Below, in pieces: positions 47,165-58,811 of a stretch of DNA of 64,000 nt (its first letter is position 1; every line of letters starts with the position of its first letter). The position numbers and the translations under genes were made by a program. The stretch covers positions 2,827,616 to 2,891,615 of the forward strand of contig NC_043740.1 in the NCBI RefSeq assembly GCF_004337985.1. Direction: 5' to 3'. Source of the stretch: Pyricularia pennisetigena. Taxonomy: Eukaryota > Ascomycota > Sordariomycetes > Magnaporthales > Pyriculariaceae. The notes below the pieces were generated by a model, which had not been told where the DNA came from, did not search any database, and saw only the letters and a program-made list of their open reading frames with translations.

Positions 47165-47748
47165 AGTGACAAAGTTGTCGCATCACTACCGATATACACC
47201 TAACCCTAAAAAAACGAAACAAAAAAAAAAAAAAAAAAAGAAAAAAAAGTATGGATGGGAAAAGGGTAAAAATGGCTTGGGAGGGAAGGGTTCCGCCCAG
47301 GTCTGGATGGGATGGGTAATTACGGCAAGGGAATGAGTTCACGATGGAGGGATATCTGGGATGATGGTACGACAAAATCATAATCAAGCACGCCATTTTC
47401 GTGTGGCAGATGTGGTGTAAAGGGCATACAAGCGTTGTTATCCGTTTCGGTAGATACCTTTGCTATGTTACGATCTTTTGCCAACAAAGTAAACCGTGAT
47501 GCAGACGCCTGTGATAATGTTTTCCGTTATCAAATTCCTGTAATGACTTAAGACAAAACGCCATGGGTGAAGTGGCCCGTCTAATCCTTATGCCAGCTGA
47601 ACATGGAAAATGAAGGGTGGAAGATAAAGAATGTCCTAGGCACAAAACCTGCCTGTCCCATAAGCTAACATGGTGAAATTCCAAAAAAAAAAAATAAAAA
47701 AGAAGAAGATTGGACGGCAGCGATACCGCAGATTTCCCACCCTCTCCT
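47165..47748. other. Convergent intergenic region
   Basis: 584 bp between the eEF1B-gamma and FCP1-like 3' ends. Near 47221-47248 an A-rich run lies just beyond the eEF1B-gamma stop. Nothing gene-like was seen. Confidence 0.6.
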
Positions 47749-49227
47749 TCATTGCATGACAAAAGGTGTAGCACGCATGTAACTACTGACATTAGTCTGG
47801 AAACTGAGCTCGTTGAGGTAGTCGTGAACCTGGGGCAGAACCTCGGGGGTCTCATGTAGGTTGCCGACAAATTCGGGCACGCAGACGAGGTTGTGCGGCT
47901 CGCTGCGGGCCTTCTCAACCGAGTCGTCGACCAGGATGGTGTTGGTCTGGTCCCAGCGCTCGCCCTGAGCGATTCCGGGATGCGAGGCCGCGACGTTTGC
48001 GTCCACCCACAACCTGGTGAGGCGCTTGTAGACCTGTACGCGCTGGGCGTAGTCATGGCTGCTGAGCCCGAACCTGTCCCTGCCCCAGACGGCGACGAGG
48101 CGGTCCCGCTGCGCCTTGTCCACTATCAGGTTGTCGATCATGGCGTCGACGTTGGCCGGTTGGGCCGAGGACCAGACGGCGACCCAGAAGCGAGAGAGGA
48201 GGTAGTTCAGGAACGTAAGGGCGTGCGGTCGCGCGACGAAGGCCTGGGGATTCTTGGAGGGCCGGAAGAGGAGCGTACCGTTCAGGTCCAGGACGATCAG
48301 TATGGGCTTGGGGCTTTCGAGGCGGACTGGCGACTCGGAAGCCAGATTTAGGTACTCTGGGGTAGGATTCGGGACACCGCCCGATTCGGCCGACGGGGCC
48401 AGAACTATCTTTTGCTGGTGTCGTTTGCCATAATTCTTCTCTATCCTGTCATTGCTCGTCGGGATATGCGCCTGGTGTGAAACTCCATGGCGGCGAGCCT
48501 TGTCTTCCCGGGGAACTCGGGGATGTCCCTGAGGACGTTGCTGTGAGAAAGGAGGTGCCAGTGGGTTGAAACCAAAAGCGCCAAAGTTGCCCATCGGCTG
48601 GTTTAGTCCTGGGAACGGGATAAAGGCATTCGGTAGAAACCCGTTCTGATCGGAGCGGATTCCTCCCATGCCCAATGGTAACATGCTATTGTTCCATGCT
48701 GAGGCTGGGTATGGCTGAGCGGGCTCTGAGAGAGCCGAACCTTGGGAGGATGCCCCCCGAGGTTTAGTAGGGGAGTTGGCTTGCATTTGCGAATCCTTGG
48801 CGGCGGCAGCAGCAGCAGCAGCAGCTCTCTTCTTTTTCTTCTTTGAAAGCTTGGTCACCTTAGTCTTAGATTCCCCATCAACGAAGGCTCGAGTGGTAAC
48901 AGAAGCAGCAGGTTGCCTATGAGAGCTTGCCTTCTTTTTGGCCTTGGACTTGGCCATCTGACTGGGATGCCTTGCTTTATGCTGATATTGTACACCTTCC
49001 TCCATCTTTGTATCGGGATACACAGCGGCGGGATGCTCCGCCTGTCTATTAACTATACCCGAGACGAGTCTGGCTGCTGGGCGGCTCTGGGTCAGGTGAA
49101 CGACTGGTGTAGCAGCTTTGCCGTAAGGTGAACAGACGTGAGGAAAACGAGCTAGGCACCTGGCCCGGGTACTTGTTGGTATTGTCCTATGGAGGGTTGC
49201 AAACTTGCAAATCCCCACATATCGCAT
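47749..49227 (-). CDS. FCP1/NIF-homology (HAD-like phosphatase fold) protein
   Basis: A single exon of 492 residues. The C-terminal ~180 residues form an FCP1-homology domain: PILIVLDLNGTLLFRPSK near residue 312, then FWVAVWSSAQPANVDAMI, WVDANVAASHP and NTILVDDSVEKARSEPHN, ending YLNELSFQTNVSSYMRATPF. In the catalytic DxDGT signature the second Asp is replaced by Asn (DLNGT), so activity is uncertain; this variant recurs in a fungal/plant subgroup from memory. The N-terminal half is disordered with KKKKK and nine Ala coded by GCA repeats, plus a Pro/Gly/Phe-rich stretch. The first ATG is at 49227. Its first ~40 residues are basic and could be a mitochondrial presequence, but a second ATG at 49005 is an equally possible start. 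Confidence 0.85.
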   Translation of the reverse strand: MRYVGICKFATLHRTIPTSTRARCLARFPHVCSPYGKAATPVVHLTQSRPAARLVSGIVNRQAEHPAAVYPDTKMEEGVQYQHKARHPSQMAKSKAKKKASSHRQPAASVTTRAFVDGESKTKVTKLSKKKKKRAAAAAAAAAKDSQMQANSPTKPRGASSQGSALSEPAQPYPASAWNNSMLPLGMGGIRSDQNGFLPNAFIPFPGLNQPMGNFGAFGFNPLAPPFSQQRPQGHPRVPREDKARRHGVSHQAHIPTSNDRIEKNYGKRHQQKIVLAPSAESGGVPNPTPEYLNLASESPVRLESPKPILIVLDLNGTLLFRPSKNPQAFVARPHALTFLNYLLSRFWVAVWSSAQPANVDAMIDNLIVDKAQRDRLVAVWGRDRFGLSSHDYAQRVQVYKRLTRLWVDANVAASHPGIAQGERWDQTNTILVDDSVEKARSEPHNLVCVPEFVGNLHETPEVLPQVHDYLNELSFQTNVSSYMRATPFVMQ

Positions 49228-50154
49228 CTATCTATCTTGGGCCTGCTCGCTATGGAGTGAGACTGGGTAGATAGATGAGGTCAAGTGGCCTGGAGACTGA
49301 GAAAAATCTGAGCTTGGTTTCGGGAACGGGAAGACGTCCACCGCAACAGGAGGATGGAAGCGATAAGAAAAAAAGAAAACAAAAGACAGATCCAAAAGGT
49401 GACAGTATAAACCTACCAGTTGGCTAATGCTAGATAGAACTAGTCTTGAATGTTCTATGTGTGTATGCCTGGCAATCACTTGAATTGATCCTGATCTGAT
49501 GTAAAGAGCGAGACAGGTCTTGAAAACCAAGGGACACGAATCAAAGGAGCAGATTGAAGCAGTATTAAAAAAGCTTCAAGGACCGCAGGTCGTGAATTAA
49601 TCGTAAAGATTTTGGGGAAAACGCTTTTTCTCTGCGCGAGAGATTTGTTTAATGCGCGCGCACGTTGACAATGCCCGACAAAGCGAGTGAATCGCAGCAC
49701 TGCCAAGCAAGCGTACATGGATTTTCGGGGCGACACACGTGAGGGAGCAACGAATTTTTTACTGTACCGCTCGCTCACTTGGTGCCTGGGTCATGTTTCC
49801 TCCCCCGTATCACCCACCCTTCAACAAGATATTTTGGCCAGTGTTGTTACATGAATTTTCGAAAATCAAACTTGACCTTAATTCTTGATCTCGGTGTATT
49901 TTCTTTTTTCTGTTTACCCTACTGGATAGTACAAAGATTTATTATTACCAGAGGCAGAAGCGGGCAGAGTTAGACAAACAATAGACGAGCGTCTGCAAGG
50001 GCGAGGTTTTACCCCACTTCACAGTGCAGATAGTGTCAAATCAATCAAGTCTTGTGTCGACATTTTCTCACCCATCAAAATCTATCACCTAGTTACCAAC
50101 CCTTCATCGCCGACGTGCGTTGGCAAACCCGAGAAAACAGCACTATTATCCCTC
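49228..50154. promoter_or_regulatory. Divergent intergenic region, FCP1-like / RRP36
   Basis: 927 bp of head-to-head upstream DNA. No coding exon was seen. A GCGCGCGCACG stretch lies near 49654. Confidence 0.5.
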
Positions 50155-51194
50155 ATGGAGCTCTCAGGGCGCAAAAGAAAGGCCGTCTTTGACCCTGAAC
50201 GAAGGGTCAAGGTACGGAGGCGCGATGTTGAAAAAGCAGATGCTTGGGAGCCCCCATCAGAAGATGAACACGTATATACACCATGTTGTGCTTGGGTTAC
50301 TTATTTGATGCAAGGACAAGTTGCTGATACAGACCCCAGGATTGTCGTTCCTCTTTGCCCGCAGACGAATCTGATCAGGGCCAGGAGGAGGACGAAGATG
50401 ACGAGGAGGAGGAGGAGGAATCAGGCGCTTCAGAGGCTGAAGACGACCGCGAGGCTCAGCTATCATTTGGAGCTCGGCTGCGTCTAAGTCAAAAACGACA
50501 AAGACTCCAGTCCAAAGACTCGGCCGACAAAGACCCTTCTGATAATCAGGAGTCATCATGGAGAGGTCGGCAGGCTCGAGATAGCAGCAACAGCAGCAGC
50601 GGCAAGCCGGGTTCCAAGTCAGCCGCCGCCGCCGCCTCCGCTTCTGCGCCGGGCCGCAAAACCAAGAGCGCACCCGAGGAAATGTCGTCCAAGCGGCCCG
50701 TATCTCGGTACCGCGAGGTGGTCAAGCCGCCGCCCAACGCGCGACCGAAGCCGCGGGACGTGCGGTTCGAGCAGGAGCTGACGGGCGAGGACTACCGGCG
50801 GTTCCGCCGCAACTACGCCTTTCTGGACGAGTACCGGGACGATGAGATGGCCAAGCTGCGTGAGATCATCACGCGGAAGAAGGGCGTTACGCCCGCGGAC
50901 CGCGAGGACGCTAAGCTGAAGCTGCGCAAGATGGAGGACGAGAAGCGGTCGCAGGAGCGCAAGGACCGCGAGGACGAGCTGATGCGCGAGCACAAGAAGA
51001 AGGAGAAGGAGCTCGTCAAGCAGGGCAAGAAGCCCTTCTTCTTGAAGAAATCGGAGCAGAAGAAGCTGTTGCTCATGGACAAGTTTGCAGGAATGAGCAA
51101 GAGCCAGGTGGACAAGGCCATCGAGAAGAAGAGGAAAAAGGTTGCTGGCAAGGAGAAGAAGCAGCTACCGTTTGCGAGGAGGACAGTGGAATAG
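50155..51194 (+). CDS. RRP36: rRNA biogenesis protein RRP36
   Basis: Nucleolar component of the 90S pre-ribosome needed for early cleavages of the 35S pre-rRNA. Proposed exons are 50155-50271 and 50340-51194 (68-nt intron), giving 323 residues. The N-terminal exon is MELSGRKRKAVFDPERRVKV. A very acidic block (EDEDDEEEEEESG) and a Ser/Ala-rich region follow. The RRP36 domain runs from about 180: SKRPVSRYREVV, RDVRFEQELTGE, YRRFRRNYAFLDEYRDDEMA, then a long Lys/Glu helix, KKPFFLKKSEQKKLLLMDKF and a basic end. The domain match is good. The first splice junction is the uncertain part: a stronger pyrimidine-rich acceptor at 50365 exists but needs a different, poorer donor. Confidence 0.88.
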
Positions 51195-52063
<869 letters not shown>

Positions 52064-54244
52064 TCAAGCTTCAGGCACAAGTCCGGATTTCTTGACGCTC
52101 TCGGTAAACATCTCCCGGCACTTCACCTTGCTCCCAAGCCTGGCACACAAAAGAAAAGCCCCGCTCAGCTTCCGATGAAGACTGTACGTCTCCTCTGGCG
52201 GAGGCGCGAGGCGCTCCTTGATCATGACGGGGATGAAGCTCTTGACCCGCTCGGTGATTGTCTGGTCGCGGAAGTCGTACACCTCGGGCGCGGACTCAAG
52301 GAAGGGCTCGGCCAGAGTCAGCACCGACTGCGTGTGCGCATCCAGCATCACCTTGCTCTCGTGGCCCGTCAAGTACCCCAGCTCCTCGGACAGAACGCGG
52401 ACGCCCTCTCGGTCGCCCTTGGACGCCGCGTACAGCAACCTGACGTACAGAGACACGAACCGCTCCGGGTACTCGCGCGAGGCGCCAAAGTCGAGCAGCT
52501 CGAGCCGGCCCGTCTCGGCGTTGTAGAGGAAGTTGGTCCAGTTGGGGTCCGTCTGCATGAAGCGGAACTCGGTTATCTCGCGCAGGCACAGCCGTAGAAT
52601 GTGGGTCCCGATCCGGTCGCGCTGCTCCTGGGTGAAGGAATGAATGCCCCGCGTGACGCCGATGCCGTGCATAAACTCCATCGTCAACACCTGCTTCCCT
52701 GACGCGGCCGTAAAAACGCGCGGCACGGCAAAGACGGCATCTTCGTCCCCGTCGAGGAGCGTGCGGTAGCGCTGGGCGCACTCGGCCTCGCGCTCGTAGT
52801 CACACTCCCAGGCGAGCTCGGTGCGCGCGTTGGCGATGGTCTTGTCGAGGTATAGCCCCTTTGGCAGCAGCTTCGTCGCAGCGAGCAACATCCCCAGGTT
52901 GTCCAGGTCCGAGTTGATGCTGTCGGCCACCCCGGGGAACTGGATCTTGACTGCCACCTCCACAGGCATGCCGCCCTCGACTTGCGGCTTAAGCGTTGCA
53001 CGGTGAACCTGACCTATTGAAGCGGCAGCGATAGGCTTTTCTTCAAAGGTCACAAAGAGGTCTCTCCACTCGGAGCCTAGGTTTGCGGCCAGCACCCGGT
53101 CGCGCTGCCACGCGGGCATATAGTCGGCCCTGTCCTGCACGCGTTGCAGCACCTCTCGGATCGGACCCGGGAGCATCTTGGAGTCCTGGAACGACAGCAT
53201 CTGGCCCATCTTGAGAGCGGCGCCGCGCATGCGCGAAAGCTTGGACACCAGACGCTCCATGTTGGCGGGGCTCAGCATGGCTGATGTTCCAGACGTGCCG
53301 CCACCGAAGCCACGGCTGATGGATTCGGTCAGCGCGCCGCCCAGCATGCCGGCCGCCAGACCGCCGTAGTTCCAGATGCGGCTGAGCCGGGTTGCCGGCA
53401 CCTTAGACTCGCGGAGCTGGTAGCCCGAGGCTGCCGGCGCCGGATCTTGTGCCACCTCTGCAGCGGCAGATGGGGATGCCGGGGTGGATATAGTCGGAGA
53501 TGTGACTGTAACAGGCTCAACGGCATCTGCCTTCGCCGTGGCTATCTCTTCCGACGCTTCCGGTTTTTGCAGTGGTTTGCTCGCTACTTCGGACTCTTTC
53601 CTAGAATACTCTGCTGTCAAGCTTTCGAGTCGAGCGGCGTCGGAAGCTCTTGCGCCCTCTACAGTACCTGTAACCTTAAAAGCGTCCTTCGTGCCATCAC
53701 TGTCCACGTCTGCATCCGACTGGAGAGATTCGAGTATTTTGGATCCCCTTGAAGTCTGGAATATGTTGATATTAATGCCTTCGGGCATCCCATCCGCGGC
53801 AGTGGCATCCATCCCTCCCAGCTTCGCCGGTGCGGACTCGAAAACGGGCCTTCTCGGTGTTTTTGTTGCTGCAGCAAAGAGGCCATCGCGGGTCGCCCAC
53901 GGCGCAACCTGCCTATCTCGGCCCAATATAGCGGCCTCGCCGACTGCATCACGCCCGGCATTCGAACTGGGCTGCGCACGCGTCACCGTTTCTGCTGCTT
54001 CGGGGATGGGCGTCGGGACCGAGCTGACAGGCGTTGTCGGTGCCGCGGCGCCTGTATGAGCATTGGAAGGCTCGGGCGCCGAGGCGGGATTTGATGGAGC
54101 TGCGGTCGCCGGGCGTGCAGTCAAGCTCGAGCTCTTGCCGAAGCGGTCAATCTGCCTGGCGCGGAGGGCGACATGCTTCGACGCCACCGAGCGCGAGGCG
54201 CTGGCTACGGCAGCGAGGTCGAGAACGATGTCGGCGAGCCTCAT
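52064..54244 (-). CDS. COQ8: Atypical kinase/ATPase COQ8 (ABC1/ADCK3 family)
   Basis: Mitochondrial UbiB-family protein that supports assembly and activity of the coenzyme Q synthesis complex. A single exon of 726 residues, longer than yeast Coq8 (501) because of a ~290-residue Ala/Ser/Pro/Thr-rich N-terminal region. The first 50 residues are Arg-rich (RSVASKHVALRARQIDRFGK), consistent with mitochondrial import. The conserved part opens with the KxGQ segment RMRGAALKMGQMLSFQD near residue 345. The Ala-rich loop AAASIGQVHRAT is near 406, VAVKIQFPGV follows with the ATP-contacting Lys, then ELAWECDYEREAECAQRYR. The C-lobe has MQTDPNWTNFLY and LLDFGASREYPERF (DFG near 585). These are the diagnostic UbiB motifs. 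The 3' end faces the T514 tract. Confidence 0.95.
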   Translation of the reverse strand: MRLADIVLDLAAVASASRSVASKHVALRARQIDRFGKSSSLTARPATAAPSNPASAPEPSNAHTGAAAPTTPVSSVPTPIPEAAETVTRAQPSSNAGRDAVGEAAILGRDRQVAPWATRDGLFAAATKTPRRPVFESAPAKLGGMDATAADGMPEGININIFQTSRGSKILESLQSDADVDSDGTKDAFKVTGTVEGARASDAARLESLTAEYSRKESEVASKPLQKPEASEEIATAKADAVEPVTVTSPTISTPASPSAAAEVAQDPAPAASGYQLRESKVPATRLSRIWNYGGLAAGMLGGALTESISRGFGGGTSGTSAMLSPANMERLVSKLSRMRGAALKMGQMLSFQDSKMLPGPIREVLQRVQDRADYMPAWQRDRVLAANLGSEWRDLFVTFEEKPIAAASIGQVHRATLKPQVEGGMPVEVAVKIQFPGVADSINSDLDNLGMLLAATKLLPKGLYLDKTIANARTELAWECDYEREAECAQRYRTLLDGDEDAVFAVPRVFTAASGKQVLTMEFMHGIGVTRGIHSFTQEQRDRIGTHILRLCLREITEFRFMQTDPNWTNFLYNAETGRLELLDFGASREYPERFVSLYVRLLYAASKGDREGVRVLSEELGYLTGHESKVMLDAHTQSVLTLAEPFLESAPEVYDFRDQTITERVKSFIPVMIKERLAPPPEETYSLHRKLSGAFLLCARLGSKVKCREMFTESVKKSGLVPEA

Positions 54245-54947
54245 CGCAAAGGAAGCGCTTCGGGGGTTACCGTGATGAGACTAAGGTCATTGTCTTTTTT
54301 TCTGACGTTGGTGGTGGTGGTGGGGTGTAAAACGCTTGCTCGGCTTGAGGTGTCTGTCTGCAATGAGCTCGGGAGAAAAACGTGGGAACGGAGCCTCAAG
54401 CTTGCCTAGCTAGGCCCGGAGATGGAAACGGCACCAGGTGGTAGCGAATGCGGATTTGGTTGCTACCCTAAGCTCCGAAAAATAGCGCCTCTGATCCCTG
54501 CCCCAAGATTTTGCATCCCGCCAAGGCCGCTTAGAATTTGGCGCCGCTGCAGGGGTACGCAGACTGACGTATTCATATCAAACTACAGCTTTTTTGAGTT
54601 TCATTTCATTATGCACTATATGTACTTGGTGCCTGACGTATCAATCTGGTTTAACTACAAGGGAAAAATATGTAGCCGGGTATCAACAAAAGAATCAAAG
54701 CATATTCGCTAAACGCCGCCCAAATAAAATGCAAAGCTGTGAACGCCGTCTATCCCCCTACACATGAAGTCGCCGCTTTCAGTGTTTGCCCGGGTACCAA
54801 AATGTTAAACTAAATGAGGCCTTGCGGCTAGCTTGTCCTTTGCTCTGATCCTCTCATCTCTATGCGATGCCCATTCTCAGGCAAGCTAGATTGATCGTGA
54901 CCCAAAGTGCCAAAAAATAAGCCCCCCCCCCCCCCCCCATTGCCGCC
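54245..54947. other. Intergenic: COQ8 promoter and ESS2 3' flank
   Basis: 703 bp between tandem minus-strand genes, AT-rich in the middle. It ends with a C17 run next to the ESS2 stop codon. No gene was seen. Confidence 0.55.
54922..54938. repeat. C17 homopolymer
   Basis: 17 C on the plus strand, so G17 in the ESS2 sense strand, starting 9 nt after its stop codon. Confidence 0.95.
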
Positions 54948-56312
54948 TTATGTTTTCGGAGTCGCCCGCTTCGGCAAAGCCGGCTTGGCTCGCGGTGCAG
55001 CCCGATGGTCGAATGGTGTTATTGAGTCCGACTTTCGCCCTGCACCACCTAGGTTACTCCATAATCTCTGTGCTGCTGGTGTGAGGCCTCCTGTAACCCT
55101 AGGACTGCTGGGGAACTTTGGAACTGGCGTCTTGACTTCCTTGCCCACCATGCCAATCCTGGATGCAGTCCGACGCGACTCTGCGATCCTATCAACCATC
55201 CGGTGATGCAGGTCTTCCCTTTTCCGACGATCCTGGAGCTTGAACGGGTTCGCAGTAGCGTCGCCACCGCTGAGACTGAGGATCGACTCTGTCGGCTTCC
55301 TCGCAGACTCTGGGGCCGGATCCTCATCATCAACAAAGGCATACCCATTCACACGTGGCGTCTCACTGCCACCGCCTGTAGCCGAGTCCAGGTCTGCTGC
55401 TCTTGGCCGGCCCGCAATCGCATCACGCATAGCAGACAATGTCGGTGACGGCGGACGAGACGGGTCCTGCTGAACGACAATATTGGGGTTCGGAGCCCTT
55501 GTGTTGGCATACACAATCTCCTTTGGGGGCGCCCTTGATGCCGCCTCAGCCCGTTCGGCTATGGTCTCCATTGCGTCCTCCACCCCATCGGGCTTGAACA
55601 TGAGATCGTTCCTCGGTTGCCACTTCCAGTACTCGGGCGCAGCTTTCCGATCATCTTTGTCCTTGATGGCTAACTGCATCTTTTTATATCCGTCATCGGC
55701 CAAACTTCTCGTCTTGCTGATCCTTTCCTCGACTTCCTTCTGCTTCAACTGCATCTTTGAGGGCATCTTGTTCCCAGTCCATAACCACGCATACTTCTCG
55801 GCCTTTTTCTGATTCTGTTTGTCGAGAAGTTTGTAGAAGCTCTCATTGTCCTCGCTGGTATACCGAGACTGGAACGCCGCCAGACCCAGACTGGTGTCGA
55901 CAGCTGGCTTTTCAGGCGCTACTGTCGTCGCTGCTGGAGTTGACTGTACAGTTGCAGGTGTATCGCCGGCAAACCCTCTGGAGGTATCTGCTGGCTGTGG
56001 TAGAGTGCTAGCCGACGGCATGCGCCGCCGACCCGGTGTCATGACATTTTTTAGCCGCCTCGTCGCGCTGGATATCCATTCCTCGTCCTTGGATTCTAGA
56101 GCATCCAAATATTCCTGCTGTGTTTGACTTTCGAGAAGACCGGGGAAGAAATCTCGGGCGATAATTTCGGAGAGCGCCTCGGTGTAGGTAATTTCGTCGA
56201 GCACATTCTTTGGTCGCTTTATTCGCTTCGCTGACGGCTGCTGCTGCGGCGGCGGCATGAGTTCTGTATCGGTCCGCTTGCGAACGAGGGCCTTGGATTC
56301 CGTTTCGGCCAT
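54948..56312 (-). CDS. ESS2: Nuclear protein ESS2/DGCR14 (splicing-associated, Bis1-like)
   Basis: Spliceosome-associated nuclear protein; human DGCR14 (ESS2) joins the C complex. A single exon of 454 residues. The N-terminal signature is well kept: NVLDEITYTEALSEIIARDF, then FPGLLESQTQQEYLDALE. The middle has TSEDNESFYKLLDKQNQKK followed by KYAWLWTG, and the later EYWKWQPRNDLMFKPDG is characteristic. Near the C-terminus come RVNGYAFVDDEDPAP and LSPAAQ-like LTPAAQRLWSNL. Between these lie Pro/Ser/Thr-rich linkers and a Gln run (PPPQQQP) at the N-terminus with a basic AKRIKRPK, a possible nuclear signal. The start is the first ATG. It diverges from the PP5 gene. Confidence 0.92.
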   Translation of the reverse strand: MAETESKALVRKRTDTELMPPPQQQPSAKRIKRPKNVLDEITYTEALSEIIARDFFPGLLESQTQQEYLDALESKDEEWISSATRRLKNVMTPGRRRMPSASTLPQPADTSRGFAGDTPATVQSTPAATTVAPEKPAVDTSLGLAAFQSRYTSEDNESFYKLLDKQNQKKAEKYAWLWTGNKMPSKMQLKQKEVEERISKTRSLADDGYKKMQLAIKDKDDRKAAPEYWKWQPRNDLMFKPDGVEDAMETIAERAEAASRAPPKEIVYANTRAPNPNIVVQQDPSRPPSPTLSAMRDAIAGRPRAADLDSATGGGSETPRVNGYAFVDDEDPAPESARKPTESILSLSGGDATANPFKLQDRRKREDLHHRMVDRIAESRRTASRIGMVGKEVKTPVPKFPSSPRVTGGLTPAAQRLWSNLGGAGRKSDSITPFDHRAAPRAKPALPKRATPKT

Positions 56313-56869
56313 CGTTGATTAATGATTGGGTATTGCGCTTCCTCAGCAAGCAGTATTGCGATGACTTGCAAGGCGAGCAGTAATGACGAGGATGTAGTAG
56401 CCAAGCCCCAATACAATGTAATGGTTTGGAATCAAAAGTAACCAGACAACGCTGTGATCACCACCAGGAGCTAAGGGTCCGGCGCCCCACTTCCCTTGAG
56501 ACTGTCATCCAATTAACGTTGCTTACCAGGTACCTCTAGTTGCGCCTTACGCCCACTCGTAGTACCGTTTTAGGTAGTAGGATCGAAACGGAGCGAACCG
56601 CCCCACGCAAGCCCGCCGCGCAGTCCCTCAACCCCCGCCGCAACAGGGACTGCTCCGAAAGCCTTTCCAAAAAGTTCTACTGGTGCCTATATTGCTAAGA
56701 GCCGAGGGTGACCCGGTGTCGCTCCGTGAATATAATTCTCAGCTCGCGGTCCCAAGGTTCTGCTGTATCCGGCGCGCGTTCGCCTCTGCTTCGACATTCA
56801 AACTTCAGCCACAAAAAACGGCTCAGTGTGCATAGTGTCCAGGTAGTGTAGCAAAAAGGCTCAATCAAG
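56313..56869. promoter_or_regulatory. Bidirectional promoter region, ESS2 / PPT1
   Basis: 557 bp between head-to-head starts, with AGGTACCT near 56529 and a GC-rich block near 56595-56650. No gene was seen. Confidence 0.5.
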
Positions 56870-58811
56870 ATGGCAGACCCCAAGGCGCAAGCAACCGAGT
56901 TAAAGAATCAGGGAAACAAGGCATTTCAATCCCACGACTGGCCAAAAGCTATTGAGCTTTATACCCAGGCCATCGAGTTGAACCCGGAAGAGCCGACCCT
57001 GTATTCGAACCGAGCTCAGGTGCGCATTCTCACCGTTGCTTTTGTTTTCCTTATTGGTGATGCCCCGCCAAGGCTGGTTCCCATCTGCTCGCGTGACTGA
57101 AACTGATAAACCCTCCTTCACCATGCTTAGGCCTACCTGAAGACGGAAGCGTATGGATATGCCGTTGCCGACGCGACCAAGGCAATCGAGCTGAACCCAG
57201 GATTTGTCAAGGTATGCTCAGTCCTGTTTGATACCCGCAGCCATGCGCATCGGGGCATGTCGGATATAGGGTACTGACCGGGATGCGCCATAGGCATACT
57301 ATCGCCGAGCGATCGCCTATACGGCTATATTACGGCCCCGCGATGCTCTCAAGGACTTCAAGTCGTGTGTCAAAATCGACCCAGGCAACAAAGATGCCAA
57401 GCTCAAGTTGGTCGAGTGCCAAAAGGTGGTGCGCCAGCTCGACTTCTACGACGCTATCGAGGTTGGAGACGAGCCGTCGGCCGCCGCTGGCCTCGACGTT
57501 GCCTCAATAGCAGTTGAACCCGACTACGACGGCGTCAAGCTGGGTGACGAGATGACACAGGAGTTCATCGACGACATGATGGAGCGCTTTAAGAATGGCA
57601 AGAAGATCCATAAGAAATATGTTTACCAAATCGTCATAGCCGTCAAGGATATTGTTTATAACGAGCCTACCATGGTCGAGGTCGACGTCCCGGAGGACGT
57701 GACCCTTACCGTGTGTGGCGATACCCACGGTATGTATCCCGCCCGAGGGTTTTTGCAGGGATCGCGGATGCGCAGGGATTCCGGATGCAGCTCACTAACG
57801 CCCAGGATCATACAGGCCAATACTTTGACCTCATGGAGCTCTTTAGGCTCAACGGTACACCATCAGAGAAGCACTGGTACTTGTTCAACGGAGACTTTGT
57901 CGACAGGGGTTCTTGGTCGACCGAGATTGCGCTGCTTTTGTATGCGAACAAATGGCTCCGCCCGAAGCAGTTCTTCCTGAACCGTGGAAACCACGAAACA
58001 GACGACATGAACCGCGCGTACGGTTTTGAGGGAGAGTGCAAAGCCAAGTACAACGAAAGGCAAGTTTCAAAAATATCCGTCTAGTCGACACAGGCACATG
58101 ACCGAACAAACTGCTGACTCCCTTGATAATCAAAATAGGACGTTCAAACTTTTCTCGGAGAGTTTCTCGGCCTTGCCCTTGGCGACTTTGATCGGCCATA
58201 AATTCTTTGTCCTCCACGGAGGGCTCTTTTCAGATGACAATGTCACCCTTGACGACATCCGGAAGCTCGACAGGCATAAGCAGCGTCAGCCAGGCCAGGC
58301 CGGTTTGATGATGGAGATGCTATGGACGGATCCTCAGCCAGAGCCAGGCAGAGGCCCTAGTAAGCGTGGTGTGGGCATGCAGTTTGGCCCTGACGTCACT
58401 GCGAGGTTCTGTGAAAAGAACGGTCTCGAGGCCATCATCCGAAGCCATGAGGTGCGCATGGACGGTTACGAGGAAGAGCATAACGGAAAGTGTATCACAG
58501 GTACGAGATTTGACCCTGCGTCTTGTTGTTCGAGATTCCCTACTTGCATCCAAGATGACAAGACTAACGTGATGTATCTTGGTGTTAGTTTTCTCGGCGC
58601 CAAAGTACTGCGACATGACGGAAAACAGAGGCGCTTACATCAATATCAAATCCGATTACAAGTTGCAATTCCACCAATTCGACGCGGTTCCGCATCCCAA
58701 CATCAGGCCAATGGTAAGCTTGTACTTCTGGTCGGACCAATAGAGCCACTCACATACTGACAACCATCATAGGCCTATGCACAAAATTCACTCATGTCTT
58801 CGTTGATGTGA
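56870..58811 (+). CDS. PPT1: Serine/threonine protein phosphatase 5 (PP5/Ppt1)
   Basis: TPR-containing PPP-family phosphatase that binds Hsp90. Seven exons: 56870-57019, 57131-57211, 57294-57729, 57816-58059, 58139-58500, 58589-58713 and 58773-58811; 478 residues, as expected. Three TPR repeats fill residues ~5-115 ([38 protein letters not shown]). The catalytic domain has [41 protein letters not shown] and [11 protein letters not shown]. The ending is [11 protein letters not shown]. Intron 4 starts GCAAGT (AG|GCAAGT) and ends TAG; a GT donor there would break the [12 protein letters not shown] continuity. So this is a probable GC-AG intron. Exon boundaries 1-3 fall between TPR helices. Confidence 0.95.
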
